From contig JAIXMF010000002.1 in NCBI GenBank assembly GCA_025201365.1, forward strand, positions 62,001 through 126,000: a DNA stretch of 64,000 nucleotides. Direction: 5' to 3'. The notes beneath the pieces were generated by a model, which did no database searches, was not told the DNA's origin, and worked only from the letters and a program-made list of their open reading frames with translations. Position 1 is the stretch's first letter; each line of letters opens with the position of its first letter. Shown here piece by piece: positions 33,626 through 45,933 of this stretch. The DNA is from Syncephalis plumigaleata. Taxonomy: Eukaryota; Zoopagomycota; Zoopagomycetes; Zoopagales; Piptocephalidaceae. Made by a program: the position numbers and the translations under genes.

Positions 33626-36600
33626 ATGCTGGGTATGCTAGGACACAGCGACACCAACGGTGGTGTCATGTCGGCGGTAACCTCGACGCCTGTCTACGTC
33701 CGAGCGTTATACGACTATTCGTGCAACGATGCCTCGGCACTTCGATTTCGACGTAATGATATCATTGAAGTTATCACGCAACTCGATTCGGGATGGTGGG
33801 ATGGCCGTTGTAACGGCGAACGAGGCTGGTTTCCTAGTAATTTTGTGGAACAAGTTGAGCCAGGCATTCCTGAAAGTGTATTCGTCGACGATGAGAGTGG
33901 ACTCGACTGGAAGGCATCAGGCGACGACACGAGCACTTATCCCGTAGCCGATGAAAGTGAACTATCACGCGGTGTAATCGGTGCCAATCAGTCATTGCAC
34001 ACTCCTGACGGTGACAATTATACGGCGCAGCTTTCTCCTAATACAATGACATCAGCATCAGCCGCAGCATCGGCAACTGCGAGTAATTATCAAATTGCTG
34101 CAGGAAGTCGGCCACATCGCAGTATTAAATAGTAACGGTATTGCATCGGATAGTGGCAACAATGCAGGCGAGATTGTACTGGCAGCCGATGATTACGAGG
34201 TAGCAGAGCAACCATCGGCAGTATTACGTTTGTCGCGCGTACCTCCTAATGCATGGATACCGCAGGAGACCGATGAAGGCCATATATACTACTTTAACCC
34301 TACGACACGGGTTACTGCATGGGAATTGCCACCGGGCGGCCATGAGCTTACTGCCGAGGAGGCAACCGCACTCGCTGCCATGGATGCTGACCCGCAATAT
34401 CAGCAATTCGACTCATCCGCTATATTGGACAACTATCTATCGGAGGTCAATGAGCATGGCGCAGTTCAGCATGCAAATCAACGTGTCAACTCTAGCGAGG
34501 GACAGGATGGAGCAGGTGTTATGGCGTCGCGAAAACCGAACGAACGTAAGGCATCCTCGGGTAATCGCTCCACTGATTCAGCGATGAAGCGTAAACAAGC
34601 TCCAATGGAACCAGAACCGGAAATCCCTGATGATCAGGTATTACTATAACTATTACTATTGCTATTAGTATTTGTTTACTTATTTATTTATTTATTTGTT
34701 GTATTCCTTTAGTTACCACCCTATTGGGGTAAGAAACGTACACCGGAGGGTCGTGTCTACTATTTCAACATGATTACAGATGAAACACTCTGGTCCCTCG
34801 CTAATGTCGATATGACCACGGGCAAGTCGTTGAATGTCGATGCCACGTCTAATCGTAGTTCGATGCACTCCAATACTTCGGATAATTCCATCGAGGAGGC
34901 TCCCTATTTCACTGTGAATGCACTGGCACGTACACCATCGGTGACCACACCAACGAGCGTGAATGCATTCACCGGTATCGACAATCAGAATGGTAATACT
35001 GGCGTGTTGACTAATGGCGAGGCACGCGCACCATTACGGAAACCATCCGGATTTGTGGGTAAACTACACGCTCACCACCGCCCCATGGATAGTGTCGATG
35101 CCAATGGTTACACGCATAATGGTGCGGGTAATCCAGATGTTGGCATTACATGGTCGCGTCTAGTGGCACTCATTGTATTGGCAATTCATCGATTGAACCA
35201 TTCGGCCAAACGTACAACAAAGAGCGCGTACATTGCGACTCACTCCTAATTGTTGACGCCATCTCTGCCATGCTCATGGCGAGTGGTACCATGCAACGCG
35301 ACTCACCGGCCATTAAGGCGCATAATCTATTGAAGGCTCATCATGCTCATTTGATGAGTGCGCTATCCAAGCTTGTTCTCTCGGCAAAGGATGCATCACG
35401 CGTGTGGCCACCACCCGATGCCGTACAACAAATGCAACGTGATGCCAACGAGGTCCTATTAGCATCGCGCTACTTCATGAATGTTGCCCAGGATGTGGGC
35501 ATCCCCGTACGTCCCGTGGATGGTATCGATGTTGATGCGTTGGAGGTGGAGCTATCGGGACCCACTGTAACGGGCGCCATCACTGCCACCACACCTACTA
35601 CCGCGAATCATAGTCAAATCACTAATAGCACTAATAATACAAGCTATGACACCTCGTATAGCAATGGCACCACCATATACGATCGTAGTAGAAGTAGTAT
35701 CAGCAGCGCTAATGGCAATGAGGCGCTTTATGCCGATCAACCAGCGGCCAGTGTCGACCTACTTGTTCGATTCAGTCAACACTCGCACGCCATTCTTCGT
35801 ATGGTCTCTAGTATGCAACGTCATTTGCAGCATCTACGCATGGATCTCCACCATTTGCCGAATACTAATCAGGCTCCCGCCAGTCCTCAGACCATTACGC
35901 ATGCGAAACAAATGGTATCGGTGACTGAGCAATTCTTGCAATTGGTCAATGATATGGAATTCGAGCATATCTCGCAGGAATCGGCGGATCGCCTAATGGA
36001 CGCACGTCGCACCCTACAAGGCGAGGTCATCTGTCTAATGATGGCGGTGCAAGAGGCGACCGACAGTGAGGCTGACGTCACCAATATCGAAGCATGTCTG
36101 GAACGTCTTCGTATGGTGGACAACACCGCTAAAGAACTATTGATTGCCTCGAAGCTTCAAGTGGAGGAACGAGATGCGCTACGTCATCGTGCACTCGAGC
36201 AGAACGTCGATCGTTTCCGAGCGTGCAACGTAATGGCGATCGTCTCGAGGCGACTATCCGCGTAAGACGCGCACTCTCCATGTCGCACGTCGTCTCTGAC
36301 GGTGATCGTATTGAAGCATTAATGATGGAGCAAGATCAGATGGGCGATTTGAACCAGTACAACGATGAGGACATCCAGTCGATGCTCGATAGAAATGGCG
36401 GCAATCTCACCAACTATAGTGATGCCAATCATTACATGTACGGTAACTCGATCAATGACGCCAATGGTCATGGTAACGGATACACCATGTCATCAGGCAA
36501 GAAGATGTCGATGGCCAAGGCGAGAACCATGAATCGTCTTCATACTGAGCCGTCATTGCATCAAGGTGCCACCGCTGCTGCCATGCGTACAGCCGCGAGA

Positions 36601-38694
36601 TACACGCGTAATGGAGAATTATCGCCTAGCAGCGAGACAGAGGGCACTATGGGTAGGGGCAATTACTTTGACTCATCGAATGGCACGCTACGTCAGGACA
36701 AGTACAGCTTCTTCGATGAGGCCGATGAAGACGAGGAGGACATGATGGGCCAGGATGAACATGGTGAATTCAGTATGGACAACTATGGCAACATGCTGGA
36801 TAGGAAAGACGGCAACTACGAAGGTATGCATCATCAACAGCCGGATTCCTATCCCATTCCCGATGGACTCATGTCAGTGGTGGCACCATGGACTGTACAA
36901 TCACCGGATCATGGCACGATACCACCAGCGAAGGCATCAACCAACCAAGCATTGCCACCACCATCCAGTGCTAGTACTACCTCATTCAGCAACAACATTC
37001 CTAATCGTATGGAAATGAGTCGCAAGGCAGCACAAATACTAGGAGAGGATGTGCCATTAACAGGTAAGTCATATAAGCATGCAATATACATGTTAATAAT
37101 AATAACAATGATAACAATTACATTTAGGTAATACGGCACCTATACTTACTTCGAGTAAACCGGCTGCCGAAGAGAAACCATGGTTCCTTGGTTATGATTA
37201 CGATGAGGGTGAGATTGTATTCACGGTGGATGCCAATGTTAAGGGCGGTACACTACGAGCACTCGTTGAACGGTGTACACTTCATGATGCATTGGATACA
37301 ACATTCGTGAACAATTTCCTGCTTACTTATCGATCATTCACTACTTCTGAAGAGTTTTTGAATTTGTTATTCAAACGATTCCAAGTACAACCGCCACCCG
37401 GTTTAACTTCAGAGGAGATGGAAATATGGCGATCGAAGAAGCAGAAACCAATTCAACTTCGGTAAGTGATGATTACATTACACTATTAGTATAAACTATC
37501 TAGGACTAACAATGATGCTCTCATTTATTCACAATTAGTGTGTTCAACATTATTAAACAATGGCTAGAGTTTATCTATCATGATGACGATGACTCTGTGT
37601 TGCTTACGCGATTACACGAGTTCATTAGAACTACCATGTCACCGCATCTCAAGACGTCCTCCTTGTTGAAACTCATCGAGAAACGACAGACCAAGACGAA
37701 TGACTATAGTCTACGTAAACTAGTGCGTAACATTAAACAGGAGCACCACCTTCTATCATGCCAAAGAACCTGAAGAAGTTGAAGTTCTTGGATATCGATC
37801 CTACGGAATTCGCACGTCAACTCACCATTATGGACTCGGGTCTCTACAACAAGATCACACCCGTGGAATGCTTGAACAAGGCGTGGTCCAACAAGGAGAA
37901 CTCGTGCGCCGTCAATATCAAGGCCATGATTGAAATATCGAATCATCTCACTCATTGGGTGATCGAGTCCATTCTCCAAGAGAAAATACCACAGAAACGT
38001 GCTCATCTCATTCGACATTTTGTTGCCATTGCTGATGTAAGTGTTCGCTGTATTCCTCTATTAGATTCATTATTAACGATGTATTATATTTACTATAGCG
38101 TTGTATGAGTCTTAACAACTATAATAGTCTTATGGCCATTCTAGCCGGTCTCAATTCCGCGCCCATTCATCGATTGAAACGTACCTGGGAGTTGATCCTA
38201 CCAAGACAACTGTGGTACTTGATATGGTTAAAGCGCGTATGAATCAGACAAAGAACTTTTCAACCTATCGCGAGGGTCTTCACTCAATTGATCCACCCTG
38301 TGTGCCCTTCCTTGGTAAGTATCTCTCTCTCTCTAGTCTATCTAGTCTATCTATTTGTATATATGTCATCTAATTAGCCTTCTATTCTACTCTAGGTGTC
38401 TACTTGACTGATTTAACATTTATCGATGATGGTAATCCCGACAAGCTGCCAGGTACCGATCTCATTAATTTCAGTAAATACAGCAAATGTGCCGATGTCA
38501 TTACGGAAATTCAACAATACCAGAAATTGCCCTACTGTCTTACCACCGTACCACAGATTAAACTGTTCCTCGAGCGTAATCTACAAGGTGGTCGTGATGT
38601 ACAGGATCTTTACAATATGAGTTTGAACATGGAACCACGAGAACGTGAGGATGAAAAGATCGCCCGACTACTACACGAGAGTGGTTTCCTCTAA
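33626..38694 (+). CDS. CDC25: CDC25-type Ras guanine-nucleotide exchange factor with SH3 and two WW domains
   Basis: A Ras activator of about 1,570 residues. Domains in order: an SH3 near the N-terminus (VRALYDYSCNDASALRFRRN to GWFPSNFVE), WW1 (WIPQETDEGHIYYFNPTT, 34250-34340), WW2 (LPPYWGKKRTPEGRVYYFN, 34713-34800), a long middle region with a helical block (35260-36250), RasGEF-N (KGGTLRALVERCTLHDAL, 37230-37740) and the catalytic domain. The last has DIDPTEFARQLTIMD, NIKAMIEISNHLTHW, NNYNSLMAILAGLNSAPIHR and PPCVPFLGVYLTDLTFIDDG. Introns lie at about 34638, 37064, 37462, 38038 and 38315. Frame changes near 34110, 35220, 36225, 37745 and 38190 leave homology intact. Start: the first ATG, 33626, directly precedes the SH3. 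It would feed cAMP/PKA or MAP-kinase signalling. Confidence 0.9.
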
Positions 38695-39207
38695 TCCTTT
38701 TATAAAGGATAATGGAAATATAACTAGTAGTTTGAATGAATGAATGATGAGTGATATACATGTCATCTTTAACTAGCACTTTAAGCCTAGTTATTATTTG
38801 TTATTCATTCATTACTCTTCTTTTATGTGTGTATACACCATTGATTCTAGGTGTCATTCGTTCGTTAATTGATCTTTTTATACTTTTACTCTTTTTCTTT
38901 TGTAATGATCACAATGTGTCATTATCATCATCATCATTGAAATAATAAATCTTTTTACTCATTACTTTAATATTGAATAATATACACACATATATATATA
39001 TATATGTAAATAGGAAAATATAGGATAGAATAAGTATAATTTATAAACATCAAAATAAAACAAAATAGAATAGAAAACAAATGGGAAACATATACGCATG
39101 TATACGAGTACATATACAATTCAATATTGATCTTAGATATCCTTTGTCTACACTATACAAACAAACAAAGGACATCTAACATGTTACACATCATGTTGTT
39201 ATACAAC
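38695..39207. other. Convergent 3' region, AT-rich
   Basis: About 510 bases between the stop of the RasGEF gene and that of the W2-domain gene. AATAAA signals occur at about 38944 and on the opposite side at about 39055. A TA repeat lies at about 38991-39005. No gene seen. Confidence 0.5.
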
Positions 39208-42200
39208 TTACACATCGTTAAACCATACTACACGATGATCACGATCCATGAGTGTATCCTCCATTATAGCTTCTGATTCGGATGCTTCACCATCTCGAAG
39301 CCATGCAATAAGACAAACTGCTTTCTGTCGTAATTCCTCCGTACTAATACTGCCGGGTTCAGAGTACCATCTCTCGACTGCTTCGGCATCGACTAGATTT
39401 GCCTGGTAGAATCGATGCAAATGTTCCACATGACGACGTGCTCGACTTCTATCTACACTACACATGATCTAATAACAATAATAAAGATGCATTGTCATAT
39501 TATTAGTAAGGGAATGACCAAGTCTATACAAGATATATATATGTAGTAATTGCAATATAATAGCTTACCGATAATTCTCGTACAGCGGTGGCTTGATCAT
39601 CTTCATTGCATATCCAATTCTGGATCAATCCACGCCATAATTCATCAAACTAATAGGGTAACATAATAAGTTAATTTACAGTTCTATTTCAGTTTATGTT
39701 ATAATGCTTCTTAAATTACATCTATCTTACCTGAGTATCAGCCTCACATGCATATGTATCATCCATGGCATTGAGATAGGCACCGATGATAATGCTGAGC
39801 ATATTCTCGTTGTGTGCTGCATGTTTCGTTGCCAGATCGTCTATCGCTAATAGAATAGCAGCCACGCCTAGATGTGAGGTATGAGCTTGATGTAGATACT
39901 GCTCTACAATATCTGAGAATGATTGTCGTCGATAGGTATTTCGAGTGGATGGCGTAGTCGAATGTGTGTCAAGCTTAGAGGATGGTAATAATGGCAATGT
40001 ATTGAGAGGCTATTCGATAGTGTTTTCGATAGATTTGGACTAGATTGTGCTGTAGATGTAGATTCAACGGTAGATGACAATAATGAGGATGTATCAACAA
40101 ACATTGTTCTTTGATCTTCATCTTCACGCTTATTGGTATCTAATCTATCTTCCGCTTCATCTTCATCTTCATCATCTTCATCATCGAGTTCCGTTTCACT
40201 CACAGGTACTGATGGACATATATGGGAGATATCCGGTTCTATATCATCCACAGATATTTGTGATATTATTTCATTGGATAGTGAGTTATTATGATAATAG
40301 GTCGATGATGATTGTGATGTATAATATTGTCTTCCTCTTCCTCTTCGTCTTCTTGCTGTTGATCACTAATCTCATCATCGTCATCATCTCCACTATCATC
40401 GTCCAAATCATTTGTACTGCTCGTTTCATTGTCGTTCTCGTCATCATCTTCGTCGTCTTCATCGCTAGAGGAATAGAATGAAGCACGACTAGATGCTGCA
40501 GGTGTGGTAATGATAGATTTCTTGGATCGAGTATGCGAAAATCCATTCGTATGATCGTCATCGTCATCGTCGTCGTCTGCCTCATCCATCCAGCTGTTCA
40601 TATCGAATTGATTCAGGCTGAAACGATCCAGATCAGCTCCTACTCGATAGGCTGGCTCCGTTGAATTGGGCTGCTCCTTGGTAGGGATGATATGAGGACG
40701 TAGATGAACAATGGTGCCACGTCGTCTTAATGATCCTCCTGTTTTGCCGGTACCTCTTGCCGTACCTATACCGTCAGCATGAACCTCACTGTCATACCAA
40801 TGACTTGCATAATGAACTGGTTCTCCATCCTCATCATTCTCATTCTCATTCTCGTCCTCGTCCTCGTCCTCTTCATCATCAGTATCAGTATCCGCGTCAT
40901 TTCGAGACAAAGCTCGTCTAATGTCAGCTGTTAAAATGGAGTCAGCTTCCAAGAGACTACCACTATCCGGATCTCCTCCCAATGACTCGACTAGATCTCT
41001 TAGTCGACGATTATCATCGCGAACGGTGATCACCTCCTGCATGCAACTATTGGTTTCGGCCTCCCATTTCAGTCGAGCATCTTGATGGCAATTCTCAACA
41101 ATACGCCGTGCTTCTCGCTCTTGACGTAAATCCGATTTAGCTTGCTCCAACAAAGCGCGCATTGTCTCCAGTTGCGTGCGTAATAATCGATTCTGACGTA
41201 GTAGGTTGCGTTTATCGGATATTCCATGATGAAAGAGATTCTCGTCTAATCCATGATGACTGCTGGATTGCGGGGTATGCGATACGGAACAAACGGAACC
41301 GGCTGCCGAGGAGCCAGTCGACGAACGACCTGATTTATCCGTCAATAAACCATGATATGACCAATTGTGTTGGCAAGTTGCATTGTAGGAAGTGTTAATA
41401 ATGATGAAGATGAAGGGGGTGGCGGAGGAGGAGTGGGCGCCGATGATCGGGCTGGTGGATAAACGCGTGGATATAGTTCAGGATAGGCTGTACTATATAC
41501 TGCGGTAGAGATAAGATCATAAGGGAGGAATCCTGCAGCTGGACCATAAGTGACCATGGCGGATGGTCGAGTAGCAGTATTTGTATTTGTATTTGTATTA
41601 GTGTTATTTTCTTCATTTACAGATGATAAATTGGATTCAGCAATGTTAGATGAAGTGTTGTTACTGCCATTGCCATTGTCATTGCCATTATTGTTGTTGT
41701 TGTTGTTGTTGTGAGTGTGGCTGTGTTGGTCATGATTGGATCCATCGGTAATACTGTCGGTTACTGTGGCCCATACTCGATCAAGATCTTCAGCAGGTAC
41801 TGGTGGGGCAAATGCTGGCATCAAATCTATCATAGGTGGCCTCTGCAATCCCCATAGTTGTTCGGTTAGCATTGGGTTGTTACGTTTGCTATTGCGATTA
41901 TTCGGATTGATCAATGTCGAATTCGATGTATCGGGTGACATGGCGGTGGTAATAGACGTGGATTGCGTAGAGAGAGCGCGTGTCATTGGTTGTCCATCAT
42001 CGAACACGGTGAATCTAGCGGCTTGCGGTGAGCGTTGTCCACTTCCTCGACGAGGTAACGTGCCCATCGATCCTAACGAGGAACGAGTACGAGCAGCATC
42101 TGGTGGCAGTGAGGATGATCGATTCGTCAATTCATCGTATCTACTTTGTGGCATTCGTCGAAGTGATCGACCACGACGTCGTAGTGCCGGTTGCTGTATA

Positions 42201-42757
42201 ACCGGCGAGGGTTGCGATGACGAATTGATGGGAGGTGAGCTAGCACGAGATGTTGATGTGGTGGTGGAGGTAGAGCCTCCCTCTGTGCAACGTAACAGTG
42301 TATCCTCTGGTGTGACATCTTTACTTTTAAAGAATCGACTGGTAGCAGCATTAAGATATGCTCGCATGGTATCCATGATAGGATGTGTGGCAGGATGTTG
42401 AGCACTTGTTGTTTGCCCATCCGTATCAATGTTATCAGCATCAGCATCATGATTACCATTGTTATTGTTATTATTACTATTACTATTGTTGTCATCATCG
42501 TCTTCCTCTTCTTTCTCGGCAGTCAATGTTGTATCCGTCTCATCGGTAGACGTCCATTGTAATACGAGTGTTTTGTTTTCATCATCACTCTCAGTGTTCC
42601 CTTGTTGACTGGCGAGTACATGGTCGAGTGGGAGGTCGTCGGATTTGGTATTCATCCGAGATGGATGTTGATCATTAGTTGACCACGTCACGGTCACTCT
42701 TTTCTCGCCCATGGTGGTCATCCGATTAAGCTCAGAAGAATCGGCCAGAACGGCCAT
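39208..42757 (-). CDS. Large acidic coiled-coil protein ending in a W2 (eIF5C) domain
   Basis: I read one gene of about 1,120 residues. The ATG at 42757 gives MAVLADSSELNRMTTMGEKR. A disordered Asn/Thr/Ser/Pro-rich half follows (to about 41345), then a coiled coil (KRNLLRQNRLLRTQLETMRA, 41230-40990), long Asp/Glu runs (40880-40140) and a C-terminal helical domain. That domain reads DIVEQYLHQAHTSHLGVAAI, FDELWRGLIQNWICNEDDQA, VDAEAVERWYSEPG and LRQKAVCLIAWLRDGEASES. The order and the aromatic/acidic motifs match the W2 domain of eIF2B-epsilon, eIF5 and eIF4G relatives. No nucleotidyl-transferase part is present. Two introns flank a small exon (39649-39569). Frame changes lie near 41345, 40310 and 40010. 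The split near 41345 could alternatively separate two genes, but no intergenic space exists there. Confidence 0.6.
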
Positions 42758-44551
42758 AGAAGACGACAGATACACGCGCAGGAATAACCGTGTAAAAGCG
42801 TGTACGAAAAGAGGAATAACACAAAGAGAGTAACAGCTACACGGATGTCGTGTTACTATGCGATGAAAATAAAGTGTAGTACGTACTATTCGCGCGAGTG
42901 ACGATGATTTGTTGATAGACACTCGCACACGCACGCACACAGCAAGTAGACGAAAGCAAGTTGATTCAATAGAAGGTGATATAGAATGGCTGGCTGGTTG
43001 GCTAGTTGGTTAGGAAAAGTAACAAGGCGACAATACTATTGTGGTCCAGGGATCAGGCGGGTTAACAACAAGCAAAACGTTGGAATCAGTCTGAAACGGA
43101 CGAAGCATGACAAGCTTAGGAAAAGCGCTCACAAAAACAAATAAACAGCAAACGACAACAAAATAACAAGAATCGCTTGTGGAAGTAAGTTAAGTAAGGT
43201 GTACGCAGCCCCTATCCTATGAATAGATATCTATGCATAGAAATCCAAGGTTAGTCAGACAGGCAGCTAGTTGGTTAGTAAGTCTTACAGTATTTGTCCT
43301 ACTGGCCTTTGTACTTACGCAGGGAATAACAAAGACTGCTGCAGCACTGGTTGGTGTGTGTGTGTGTGTGTGTGAGGGAGATAAGCAACAATAATAACGA
43401 CAACAACAACGACAAAATGTGATATGTTCAAACGAAAGCGTCTACGCAGTGTACGCTCCTCGATGCATATATGGCTATAAGTAAACCAAATTGACAAAAA
43501 AAGAAGAAGAAAGAAAAGAAGCAGATGATGGTCGTTGCAGATGGAAGAGAAAAGAATCACAAGATTATTCTCTCGTTGTCGAGATCAAGGAAAATAGGTG
43601 TGCGTGTGTGTATGCGGGTGGATAACCTCTATCAATAGTAATTGCCAAGCAACCCTATTGAAAGGTAAACGGACACACTAATCAGTATGTTTGTATGCGT
43701 ACAGTATATGCACTCCACGTATAGGCTACGTAACCCCCCAACAATTGTCAGTAACCAATTACTAATAGAGCACGGGAATAGAGAAGAATACAGGAGAAGA
43801 ATGGAGAAGTAGTTTGTTGTCGTAACGCTAGGAAGCAAGAAAGCTTATTCCAAAAGAGAGAGAGACACACGCGTATAAACCAAAACTGTATATATATATG
43901 TGTGTTAATTTGTTTTACAATGATTTGGGAAAGAATTGTGAGAGAATAAAAGAGAGAGCAAATATGTGGTTGAACCATTTTTATTAATCTCTCTGGTTAT
44001 TATTCCACAATATCGTCATCGTCATTAGCATCATGATCATCATCATGATTAGTCGTTTCTCGTTCTGTTTCCATTGATATCAATATTTCTATTGATGTGT
44101 AAAGACGTATTATTAGCACCATTATTATTAGTCACCTTCTGCTTAGTCTCTCATGAAGCATGACTAGGGTGGATCATTAATCATCCGATTACAAGTTAAT
44201 AAAGTGAACAAGAAATGTTTGTCATGTGACATGTCACCAGCGTTCCTAGTGCATCATATAATGGTATATATCACACTATGCCGTTGGCAATAGAAATCTA
44301 ACCTCATGCAGATTGATAGTTTACTCCTGTATAACAAGGATAATGATTATCATTATGCTATTATATGACTAATAAACTGATTCATACCATTTATTATCAA
44401 TCAATGTGTCTTGTTAATGCTTAAGCTTTTTTATTATTGTTATTGTTACTAAGGATAGAATGTGTTGAATTTAGGAAAAAATACGGATGGTATTTTATTA
44501 CATTTATCCGTGTGATTATCATTTGATGTTATTCGAGTTTTGCTTGTTCTA
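42758..44551. other. 1.8-kb region with a TG repeat and one possible orphan exon
   Basis: It holds the upstream region of the W2-domain gene and the 3' flank of the 8-Cys gene. A (TG)n run lies at 43354-43374. At about 44090-44004 the minus strand reads METERETTNHDDDHDANDDD and ends IVE before a stop, after a possible acceptor (CACATCAATAG). This could be a last exon, but no partner was found. Confidence 0.45.
43354..43374. repeat. (TG)n microsatellite
   Basis: About ten TG copies upstream of the W2-domain gene. Confidence 0.85.
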
Positions 44552-44950
44552 TTATCCACTCCTAAACTTGGAAAGACGAGGATTCGGTGGTGCAAGTAAC
44601 GCTGCTAGCTCAGCCTTGTCTACGCAGGTATTGTATGGGGTATTACTACGAGGATCCATTGCACATATCTCCTCCTCTCTACAGAAGTAGTCTTTATTAT
44701 CGCATTGTTCGCCGGGTCGTGCAAATGAAGCGCAAAAATACTTTGGCTCCTTGGGAAAGGGATTAGGAACGCAGGCGTAAGGTGGAATACAGCCATAGGT
44801 GGTGACTCCTATCAGTCCACACGGTTTACCACGCACCACCGTGTTCTGCATCATTGCAGCACCAATTTTTTGAACATAATCCATGGCGTTGACCTCACTT
44901 CCACATGATGCTGCGGTCAATAGTAGACCGAGTAGAATGTTGATTTTCAT
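44552..44950 (-). CDS. Small secreted protein with eight mature cysteines
   Basis: An intact 132-residue frame. The signal peptide is MKINILLGLLLTAASCGSEV, cleaved around NA-MD. The mature chain has eight Cys in the order GKPC, TYGC, PYAC, KYFC, GEQC, DYFC, EEIC and NTC, enough for four disulphides. The spacing with a 'PGEQC' turn resembles EB-module or dickkopf/colipase-like folds, but I do not recognise a family. A helix-like N-terminal stretch (MDYVQKIGAAMMQ) and a charged Pro-rich tail flank the Cys core. No transmembrane or GPI signal is seen. Small size, secretion and Cys content fit an extracellular effector-like or wall protein; the function is unknown. Confidence 0.75.
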   Translation of the reverse strand: MKINILLGLLLTAASCGSEVNAMDYVQKIGAAMMQNTVVRGKPCGLIGVTTYGCIPPYACVPNPFPKEPKYFCASFARPGEQCDNKDYFCREEEICAMDPRSNTPYNTCVDKAELAALLAPPNPRLSKFRSG

Positions 44951-45933
44951 TGCAAAGTACGTTAGAGAAATAAGTGCGGATATGGGCGTGTATGGTTAAT
45001 CTAAAAGAAATAAAGGGGAATGCTGCTTTTTCAACCAACTGTAATGTGGGCGAGCAGAATAGTGATGCGACACGATTGCCTTTATAGTAGAGAACAAAGA
45101 GACTGTAACAAGTCACGGAGGGGAACAATTGAAAACATCTGCTATACAATTATAGATGTTTAGCTTTATTTCAACACCATGTCCATGTGCCGATGTCCAT
45201 ATCGCGCCAGCCACTATGCTCGCTCTTTCATCCTCACTCCTTCATCCTCTCCTCAGCTATGTTTCAATGCCGGATGTACCATTTGTAGGCGAGCTTGTGC
45301 CGTGTTTCTACATTCAGCGGTCTAAGTTTATACCCCGCCTAAATGGAAACAATCCATACAACGAATATATCAGTATGCTGTGTTGGAATATTCAATTCAG
45401 CTAGAACGCATGATACGCAACTGTGCCAAATAGTGAAATGATGCATGATAGTCTTTGTTCTCATTTGTATGTAGCATCATTTCTACCGCAAGGTACTCGT
45501 TGTATTAGTAAAATGATGTAGTCCAGCGACATTCTTAAGGTGCTTTGTTCTCTTTGATAGCCATATTCATACGGGTGTTCGCATGAAATACAGATAAACG
45601 TGTTTGCATTTGCCATAATCTGCACTCTCGTACAACATGTGTAGCCCTGCCGAAAAGAACATGTTACAGCATCTATAATCATTTCAATGGATGTTGCTGG
45701 TGTAATAATAGTAAAAATACTCTATCAAATTGACATGCTTGTTTTAATGTTGCCTACTACTCTCTAATATGAACCAATGAACTTACAACGCATGTGTACA
45801 TACATAGATAACATGTAAAACAAAAATAGCCTAGTAAAACTACGCGGTATAGTCACGCATCGATTATTATCTTATTTCTCGCTCTTATTATACTTCTTAA
45901 TAATATACAGGTGATACTTTATTCAATATTATC
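44951..45933. other. Intergenic region
   Basis: Nearly 1 kb between the 8-Cys protein and the CASTOR-like gene, both on the minus strand. Open frames on either strand (45156-45404, 45461-45682) lack family features, and I do not call them. Confidence 0.45.

Noticed and set aside
865-38700. Programmed frameshifting as an explanation for the many frame changes
   Set aside because: Changes occur in unrelated genes at different short homopolymers without a shared slippery motif or pause structure. Sequence error explains all of them.
45156-45404. 82-codon plus-strand frame upstream of the 8-Cys protein
   Set aside because: It has no family features, and it overlaps the presumed promoter and leader of the minus-strand gene.
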